Assembly (NCBI RefSeq): GCF_039528515.1
Contig: NZ_BAAALT010000039.1
Coordinates: forward strand, 1 to 64,000
Length of the DNA: 64,000 nucleotides
DNA from: Luedemannella flava
GTDB lineage: Bacteria; Actinomycetota; Actinomycetes; Mycobacteriales; Micromonosporaceae
Direction of reading: 5' to 3'
In this document: in pieces, positions 58,673 to 64,000 of the stretch
How positions within the stretch are numbered: position 1 is the first letter of the stretch
How the letters are laid out: each line of letters begins with the position of its first letter
Made by a program: the position numbers and the translations under genes
The notes under the pieces: model-generated
Database searches by the model: none
The model's input: the letters and a program-made list of their open reading frames with translations, nothing else
Told to the model about the DNA's origin: nothing

Positions 58673-58705
58673 GAGGGCGCCGCACGCTCCGCGTGCAGCG
58701 CCCTC
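58673..58705 (+). terminator. Hairpin after the GH9 gene
   Basis: GAGGGCGC (58673-58680) and GCACGC (58682-58687) pair with GCGTGC (58691-58696) and GCGCCCTC (58698-58705) with one mismatch and a 3-base loop, beginning 9 bases after the stop. The following 58706-58963 holds no supported gene. Confidence 0.8.
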
Positions 58706-58963
58706 ACCCACCGCGCAACCGCGCCCACTCGACGTTTGGGCCGTTAGGCAGGGATTCCCGAGCGGAATAACCGGCCTGACGGTCCAGCGCCATCGGCGGG
58801 CGCGTCCCTGTGGACAGGCGACACCCATGTGGATGGCGCACGCCAGGCGGGGCGGCGCTGGTATGTCAGCGCCGCCCCGTCCCCGTACCCGTCCCCCCGT
58901 GGGTTGCCCCCGCGATGTCAGAGTCGCGCGGGTCGGGGACGGTTCCCGGATTTTCGAAGAAGT

Positions 58964-59854
58964 TCAGCCGAGTTCCGCGCGGTGGGCACGGACCGCGGAC
59001 CGGTGCGCCTTCGCGAACAGACCCAGGCGGGTACGGACGGGAACGGCGACCCGGCGGCGCAGGATCTGGAAGTCGGCGCGCTCGATCTCGCGCAGAATGC
59101 CGCCGTAGAGCGTGTGGGCCGTGCGCACGCACGGGCGTGAGGACGGGGCGAGCAGGTCGATGCCCGGCTCCGCCGCCGCGTAGTGGGCGCGGGCCCGGGC
59201 CACCTCGAAGGCGAGCAGGTCCCGCACGGCCGTCGAGGCGCGCGGGGCGGCCAGGTCGTCGCGGGTCACGCCGAACCGGGCCAGGTCCTCGGCCGGCAGG
59301 TAGACCCGCCCGCGCCCCAGGTCCTCGCCGACGTCGCGCAGGAAGTTCGTGAGCTGGAACGCGAAGCCGAGCTGCCGGGCCGGCTCCAGCGCGTCCGGGT
59401 CGAGCGGCTCCAGGATCGGCAGGGTCATCTCGCCGATGACGGCCGCCGAACCCTCCATGTAGGACAGGGTGTCGTCGTAGGTGGCGTAGGACGAGACCGT
59501 CAGGTCCATCGTCATCGAGCGGAAGAACCGGGTGAAGACGTCCCGGTCGATGTCGAAGGCGCGCACCGTGTGCACCACGGCCGGCAGCAGCGGGTCGTGG
59601 GCCGGGGAGCCGTCGAGCGCCGCGAAGAACCTGTCCGCGAACGCGGCCAGGGCGTCGCCGCGCTCGGCGACGGTCGCGGTCGAGGACAGGTCGTCGACGA
59701 TCTCGTCGGCGTGGCGGGTCAGGCCGTACAGGGCGTGCACGTGGCGGCGCTTCCAGGCCGGCAGGAGCAGCGTGGCGAGGTAGAACGAGCGACCGTGGCG
59801 CGCGTTGAGGCGCCGGCAACGCTCGTACGCGGCGGTCAGGGTGGGGGATGCCAT
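58964..59854 (-). CDS. crtB: Phytoene synthase
   Basis: Enzyme of 296 residues that joins two geranylgeranyl diphosphates to phytoene. Motifs: ALYGLTRHADEIVDD (first aspartate-rich motif), FQLTNFLRDVGEDLGRGRVYLP (second), and YMEGSAAVIGEMTLPIL. Last gene of the crt operon; ATG starts 2 bases after the crtI stop. Confidence 0.96.
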   Translation of the reverse strand: MASPTLTAAYERCRRLNARHGRSFYLATLLLPAWKRRHVHALYGLTRHADEIVDDLSSTATVAERGDALAAFADRFFAALDGSPAHDPLLPAVVHTVRAFDIDRDVFTRFFRSMTMDLTVSSYATYDDTLSYMEGSAAVIGEMTLPILEPLDPDALEPARQLGFAFQLTNFLRDVGEDLGRGRVYLPAEDLARFGVTRDDLAAPRASTAVRDLLAFEVARARAHYAAAEPGIDLLAPSSRPCVRTAHTLYGGILREIERADFQILRRRVAVPVRTRLGLFAKAHRSAVRAHRAELG

Positions 59855-59856
59855 GG

Positions 59857-61323
59857 CTACGCCTTCCGGACGCGTTCGGCCGCGAGGCGGCCGGAGATCA
59901 GGACCGTGGGCACCCCGACGCCCGGGTGCGTGGCGGCGCCGGCGAAGAACACGTTGGACAGCCCGCGCGCCCGGTTGGCGGGGCGGAACGGGCCCGTCTG
60001 GGCGAACGTGTGCGCGAGCGAGAACGGCGTACCCATGGGCAGGTCCAACGCCGCCCAGTCGACCGGGGTGACCGTACGCACGACCTCGGCCGACCCGCGC
60101 AGGCCGGCGTAGCCGCGCCGCGCCAGCTCCGCCCAGGTCGCCTCGACGAGCCGGTCGCCGTCGGCGGCCCAGTCGAACCGCCCGCCCAGGTGCGGCGCGG
60201 GCACGAGCACGTAGTAGCTGTGCCGCCCGGCCGGCGCCAGCGCCGGGTCGGTGACCGAGGGCCGGCACACGAGCAGCGACGGGTCGGACTGCGGCACGCC
60301 GTCGCGCACCAGCTCGTCGAACGTCGCGCGCCACGCGTCCCCGAAGTGGATGTTGTGATGGGCGTCGGACGGGGCGGCGAAGTCGGCGCCGACGTGCAGG
60401 AGCAGGCACGACGGCGAGTACCGGGCGCGGGCCAGCCGGCGCGGCGCCGGCGCGTCGGGCAGCAGCTCCCGGTAGGCGACGCCCAGGTCCGCGTTGACGA
60501 CCAGGGCGTCGGCCTCGATCCGCGTCCCGTCCTCGACGATCACGGCCGTCGCCCGCCCGCCGCGCGTCTCGATCCGCGTCACCGCGGCGCCGTAGGAGAA
60601 CTCCACCCCGTGCTTGCCCGCGGCCCCGGCGAGCGCCCGGGCCAGCGCGTGCATGCCGCCGCGCGGGAACCACACGCCCGCCACGGTGTCCATGTAGCTG
60701 ATCACCCCGTACAGGGCGAGGGCCTCGTGCGGGGCCATGCCCGCGTACAACGTCTGAAATGAGAAGACCTTCTGAGTACGGGGATCCCGCAGGTACTTCG
60801 CGACGCGGCCGGACAGGCGGCGCAGCCCGCCGAGCGCGACGAGCCGGGCCAGGTCCGGCCCGACCAGCCCCACCGGCGAGTCGATGTTCCGGTCGATGAA
60901 CGACCGGAACTCCACCTCGTAGAGCCTGGTCAGCCAGCGCGCGAGGTCCCGGTAGCCGGCCGCCTCGCGCGGCCCCGCTAACGCCGACACCTCCGCCGCC
61001 ATCGCCTCCGGGTCGGTGCGCACGTCGAGGGTCGACCCGTCGGCGAAGTGCGCCCGGTACGCGGGGTCGAGCGGCACCAGGTCGAGCCAGTCGTCGAGTT
61101 CCTCGCCGACCGCGCCGAGCGTCGACGCGATCACGTCCGGCATGGTCAGCACGGTCGGCCCGGTGTCGAACGTGTACCCGTCGACCCGCAGCTGCCCGGC
61201 CCGCCCGCCCGGCGCGTCGGCCCGCTCGACGACGTGTACCCGCCGGCCGTCCCCCGCGAGGTGCAGCGCCGCCGCGAGGCCGCCGAGCCCCGCGCCCACG
61301 ACGACGACCGGCCGCTCACGCAT
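59857..61323 (-). CDS. crtI: Phytoene desaturase
   Basis: FAD-dependent desaturase of 488 residues that makes lycopene-type chains from phytoene. N-terminal dinucleotide fold VVVVGAGLGGLAAALHLA, GRAGQLRVDGYTFDTGPTVL, and the C-terminal FFAGAATHPGVGVPTVLISG characteristic of CrtI. ATG 61323 overlaps the crtYd stop by 8 bases. Confidence 0.96.
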   Translation of the reverse strand: MRERPVVVVGAGLGGLAAALHLAGDGRRVHVVERADAPGGRAGQLRVDGYTFDTGPTVLTMPDVIASTLGAVGEELDDWLDLVPLDPAYRAHFADGSTLDVRTDPEAMAAEVSALAGPREAAGYRDLARWLTRLYEVEFRSFIDRNIDSPVGLVGPDLARLVALGGLRRLSGRVAKYLRDPRTQKVFSFQTLYAGMAPHEALALYGVISYMDTVAGVWFPRGGMHALARALAGAAGKHGVEFSYGAAVTRIETRGGRATAVIVEDGTRIEADALVVNADLGVAYRELLPDAPAPRRLARARYSPSCLLLHVGADFAAPSDAHHNIHFGDAWRATFDELVRDGVPQSDPSLLVCRPSVTDPALAPAGRHSYYVLVPAPHLGGRFDWAADGDRLVEATWAELARRGYAGLRGSAEVVRTVTPVDWAALDLPMGTPFSLAHTFAQTGPFRPANRARGLSNVFFAGAATHPGVGVPTVLISGRLAAERVRKA

Positions 61324-61702
61324 CGGCCGGCACCTTCCCCCGCCGCAACCACCGCGCCGCCCGCCGCCACATCTCGGCGTCGAGCGCGAGCGCCATCCCG
61401 TTGACCAGCAACAAGGTTGTGACCAGGAAGAACACCGCCTCCTCGACGGGCAGCCCGAGTGGCCGCAGCCCCAACGTCCAGTCCGGATTGATCCACCACG
61501 TGCCGGACGCGATCGCGACGCGGTCGACGATCCACAGGTAGGCCACGGGGAGGACGGCGATCCGCCACCGCGCCGCGCGGTGCGCCACGAGGCGGTCGGC
61601 CCCGACGAACGACTGCAGGGCGAGCAGCGGGGCGAACCAGCCCACGATGGCGGTCAGGTAGAACCCGTGCGCCCACAGCGGATGCAGCACCCACGCGGCC
61701 AC
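61316..61702 (-). CDS. crtYd: Lycopene cyclase domain subunit (CrtYd-like)
   Basis: Membrane protein of 128 residues with the lycopene-cyclase-domain pattern: AIVGWFAPLLALQSFVGA, PVAYLWIVDRVAIASGTWWI and LPVEEAVFFLVTTLLLVNGM with the conserved PxEE. It is the second half of a heterodimeric cyclase, the first half being crtYc just upstream. GTG 61702; overlap with crtI. Confidence 0.9.
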   Translation of the reverse strand: MAAWVLHPLWAHGFYLTAIVGWFAPLLALQSFVGADRLVAHRAARWRIAVLPVAYLWIVDRVAIASGTWWINPDWTLGLRPLGLPVEEAVFFLVTTLLLVNGMALALDAEMWRRAARWLRRGKVPADA

Positions 61703-61714
61703 CGCCGCCGCGGC

Positions 61715-62086
61715 CTACGCGCCGCCCGCGGCCCACCGCGCGGCGGGGCCGGTGGCGGGCGGCGCGGTCCGCGGGTGGTCGGCCAGGATGCGGATCGCCA
61801 GCAGGCCCACGATCAGGCTCTGCCCCACCATGAACAGGTACTCCTCCGTGGGCACGCCCAGCGCCGTCCCCGTCACGTCGCCGTGGCGCCACACGTCGTG
61901 GGTGATGAGGTACGCGTCCCACGGCGTCGTCCACGCGACGGCCAGCGCGGTGTAGGCGGCGAGCGCGCCGAACGCCCGCCGGGCGAGCCGGCGCCGCCGC
62001 AGTCGGGCCCGGGCGTGCCACACCAGGAACGCCACGAGGGCGAGCGGGATCAGCAGGAAGCGCTGGAGGAACTCCGCGTACGTCAT
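61715..62086 (-). CDS. crtYc: Lycopene cyclase domain subunit (CrtYc-like)
   Basis: Membrane protein of 123 residues: LLIPLALVAFLVWHARARL, AYTALAVAWTTPWDAYLITH and GVPTEEYLFMVGQSLIVGLL carry the conserved PWD and PTEE motifs. Pairs with CrtYd to cyclise lycopene ends; the separate-subunit form is characteristic of actinobacteria. ATG overlaps the crtE stop (ATGA). Confidence 0.9.
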   Translation of the reverse strand: MTYAEFLQRFLLIPLALVAFLVWHARARLRRRRLARRAFGALAAYTALAVAWTTPWDAYLITHDVWRHGDVTGTALGVPTEEYLFMVGQSLIVGLLAIRILADHPRTAPPATGPAARWAAGGA

Positions 62087-63093
62087 CAGGCGACGCGTCG
62101 GGTCAGGTAGTCGGCCAGGGCGGTCAGGTCCGCGCGGACACCGGGTGTCATGGGCACGGTGGAGAGTGTGGCGCGCGCGTCGCGTACCAGGGCATGGGCC
62201 TCGGCCTCCGCGCCGTCGCGGCCGCCGGCGGCCGCGACCAGGTCGGCGGCCGCGCGCAAGTCGTCCTCGCCCCGGGCGGGGCGGGTGAGCAGCGCGCGCA
62301 GCGCCGCTGCCTGCGGCGTGCCCGCGTCGAGCGCGAGCAGCACCGGCAGGGTCCACTTGCCCTCGCGCAGGTCGGAGCGGGCGGGCTTGCCGGTGTCCGC
62401 CGGGCTGCCCCACACCCCCAGCAGGTCGTCGACGGCCTGGAACGCGCACCCGAGCTGGGTGCCCGCGCGGCTCAGCGCGGCGGTCCGGCTGGCCGGGGCG
62501 CCGGCCAGCACCGGGCCGATCGACAGGGCGCAGGCGAGCAGCGACCCGGTCTTCCCGGCCGCCATCACCCGGTAGCCGGCCAGGTCGCGCGGGCCGTCCA
62601 GGTCGGCGGACTGGCCCGCGACCAGCGCCATCGCGGTGCGGGTGAGCAGCCGGGCCGCGTCGGGCGCGCCGCGCGTGGCCGTGTCCTGCACCAGCTCGAC
62701 CGCGCGGACGAGCAGCGCGTCGCCGGCCAGCATGGCCGGCCCGACACCGAACGCGCGCCACGCGGTGGGCCGGTGCCGGCGGGTCCCGTCGCCGTCCATG
62801 ATGTCGTCGTGCAGCAGCGTGAAGTTGTGCATCAGCTCCACGGCCGCCGCGCCGGCCGCCGCCGTCGCGTCGTCCGCGCCGACGATCTCGGCGCCGAGGA
62901 CGGCCAGGGCCGCGCGCACCCGCTTGCCGCCCTCGCCCGGCACCGGCGTGCCGTCCGCGTCGGTCCACCCCAGGTGGTACTCGACGATGCGGCGCACCGT
63001 GTCCGGCAGGTCGGCGACCGCGGCGCGCAGCGCCGGGTCCACAATCTGCCGGGCGCGCGCCAGAACCCTGGGCGCCGTCATTTCATCAAGCAT
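62086..63093 (-). CDS. crtE: Geranylgeranyl diphosphate synthase (polyprenyl synthetase)
   Basis: Trans-prenyltransferase of 335 residues. First aspartate-rich motif in NFTLLHDDIMDGD, GKRVRAALAVLGAEI before it, GKTGSLLACALSIG, and second aspartate-rich region FQAVDDLLGVWG. Makes C20 precursor for the carotenoid pathway. GGAGGC before ATG 63093 sets the start; upstream codons in the frame lack a site. First gene of the crt operon. Confidence 0.94.
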   Translation of the reverse strand: MLDEMTAPRVLARARQIVDPALRAAVADLPDTVRRIVEYHLGWTDADGTPVPGEGGKRVRAALAVLGAEIVGADDATAAAGAAAVELMHNFTLLHDDIMDGDGTRRHRPTAWRAFGVGPAMLAGDALLVRAVELVQDTATRGAPDAARLLTRTAMALVAGQSADLDGPRDLAGYRVMAAGKTGSLLACALSIGPVLAGAPASRTAALSRAGTQLGCAFQAVDDLLGVWGSPADTGKPARSDLREGKWTLPVLLALDAGTPQAAALRALLTRPARGEDDLRAAADLVAAAGGRDGAEAEAHALVRDARATLSTVPMTPGVRADLTALADYLTRRVA

Positions 63094-63215
63094 GCCGCCT
63101 CCGCTCTCGAGGCGTGATTCGTCGCCGTCGGCGTCGCGGATGGGTGGGCGCGGCAAGAATCTCTTTGCGCCCTTCTGGCTGGTCACGGCCCCGTTCTGTG
63201 CCTCACCATAGCGTG

Positions 63216-63902
63216 GTGTCGCATGTGACCCTGCACGTCTGGCGGGTGCCGCCGGCGCGCCTGGGCGCCCTGCTGTGGCGGGTCGCCCGCGATCGGGGCC
63301 GGCTGCGCGCGCTGCCGGGCGCGCGGTTCGCGAAGGTCCTGGGCACCGGGCGCGGCTTCACCCCGGGCGCCGTGGACGCGACGCGGTGGGCGGTCCTGAC
63401 CGCGTGGCGCTCCCGGTCCGACGCGGCCGGTTTCGAGCTGGGTACGGTCGCCCGCGCGTGGCGCCGGATCGCGGTCGCCGAATGCCGCCTGGACCTGGCG
63501 CCGCTCGCCAGCCGGGGCACCTGGGCCGGCCAGCAACCCTTCGAGCCGGACGGCCCTGCGGCCATCGGCGGCGCGGTCGTGGCGGTGACGCGGGCGCGGT
63601 TGCGGCCCGTCCGGGCGGTGCGGTTCTGGCGGGCGGTCCGGCCGGTCGCGGGCGCTGTGGCGGGCGCCGACGGGCTGCTCGCCACGTTCGGGATCGGCGA
63701 GGCGCCGCTGGGCTGGCAGGGCACGGTCAGCGTGTGGCGCGACGCGGCCGCGTTGCGGGAGTTCGCCTACCGGGGCGAGGCGCACGCGCGGGTGGTCGCC
63801 GCGACGCCCGCGCAACGCTGGTACGCCGAGGAGCTGTTCGCCCGGTTCGCGCTGGTCGAGGTGGCCGGCGACCGGTCGCTGATCGGCTGGGCCGGCCCGT
63901 GA
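63216..63902 (+). CDS. Spheroidene monooxygenase (CrtA)-like protein
   Basis: Protein of about 228 residues with the CrtA-like pattern VTLHVWRVPPARLGALLWRV, RFAKVLGTGRGFTPG, WAVLTAWRS and a C-terminal RWYAEELFARFALVEV. CrtA relatives oxygenate carotenoid ends in phototrophs; actinobacterial versions are poorly studied. Start among GTG 63213/63216/63225 is uncertain. Divergent from crtE; its stop overlaps the next gene (GTGA). Confidence 0.75.
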   Translation: MSHVTLHVWRVPPARLGALLWRVARDRGRLRALPGARFAKVLGTGRGFTPGAVDATRWAVLTAWRSRSDAAGFELGTVARAWRRIAVAECRLDLAPLASRGTWAGQQPFEPDGPAAIGGAVVAVTRARLRPVRAVRFWRAVRPVAGAVAGADGLLATFGIGEAPLGWQGTVSVWRDAAALREFAYRGEAHARVVAATPAQRWYAEELFARFALVEVAGDRSLIGWAGP

Positions 63903-64000
63903 GGGCGGTCTGGGCGCTGCTCGCCGCGCTGGTGGCCGCGCAGATCCTCTACCCGCTGACCGGCGGCGGCCCGCGCGCGGCGCTCGTCGTGGCGACGGTG
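63899..64000 (+). CDS. Carotenoid biosynthesis protein (CruF-like), N-terminal part
   Basis: Only 34 codons are in the window: VWALLAALVAAQILYPL then a turn GGGPRAALVVATV. The hydrophobic start and crt context resemble CruF-type carotenoid hydratases, but the fragment is too short to be sure. GTG overlaps the previous stop (GTGA). Confidence 0.45.
   Translation, partial: MRAVWALLAALVAAQILYPLTGGGPRAALVVATV

Noticed and set aside
55391..58828. Very long open frame on the minus strand opposite the GH9 gene
   Set aside because: It has arginine-, glycine- and valine-rich composition without domains and simply mirrors the high-GC codon pattern of the real gene.

Overview
This window is GC-rich actinobacterial chromosome. 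A roadblock/GTPase conservon (cvnBCD), DUF397 plus Scr1/WhiJ-type XRE regulators, abundant GTG starts and GTGA/ATGA stop-start overlaps, a crtYc/crtYd lycopene cyclase and a GH9-CBM2 cellulase together point to a filamentous actinomycete. Micromonosporaceae is the best guess; this is inference from gene content, not from a database search.

Layout. 1-4.6 kb: end of a conservon, a HEAT-repeat protein, and a DsbA-like/VKOR disulfide pair. 4.6-6.0 kb: an XRE/DUF397/small Cys-rich protein module. 6.1-8.9 kb: a RibD-C reductase and an ArsR-SulP operon with a clear ArsR-type operator. 9.2-16.5 kb: an accessory island with a broken tyrosine integrase, orphan genes, and a tightly coupled three-gene nuclease / middle component / SMC-like ATPase operon resembling the ABC three-component (ABC-3C) conflict systems. 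15.7-19.1 kb: a second, larger XRE/DUF397/Cys-rich module that also holds an MFS transporter, with a shared inverted-repeat motif. 19.5-20.7 kb: an orphan gene of lower GC. 20.8-30.5 kb: an integrative, conjugative-like element made of tiny membrane genes, a DUF2637 protein, a VirD4/TraG-type coupling ATPase, a replication-relaxation protein, a DNA methyltransferase, an RHH protein, XRE plus ImmA/IrrE, and a large serine recombinase whose reading frame runs into a tRNA-Arg(CCT) gene.

30.6-41.4 kb is mixed chromosome: a membrane Ser/Thr kinase, a MOSC protein, an AlkZ-like winged-helix protein, two decayed GH1 beta-glucosidase genes with a 17-bp inverted repeat pair between them, a ROK regulator, a PfpI-like protein, a VOC protein, a secreted beta-propeller and a lipoprotein. 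41.6-48.7 kb is an efflux and signalling locus: two membrane-fusion proteins, a two-component system, a MacB-type ABC ATPase and permease, and a glycine-rich anchored protein. 50.0-53.9 kb is a divergent ROK regulator with xylAB. 54-58.7 kb has a GNAT-membrane fusion, a thiamine-binding-type protein and a multidomain GH9 cellulase. 59.0-64 kb is a carotenoid cluster (crtE-crtYc-crtYd-crtI-crtB) with divergent CrtA-like and CruF-like genes.

The three observations most worth a second look are the ABC-3C-like operon (11.8-15.7 kb), the recombinase frame fused to the tRNA gene (30.43-30.51 kb), and the duplicated XRE/DUF397/Cys-rich modules with their TATGCCAA inverted repeats. The sequence has one ambiguous base in each of two genes (near 9308 and 41681), both at reading-frame breaks.
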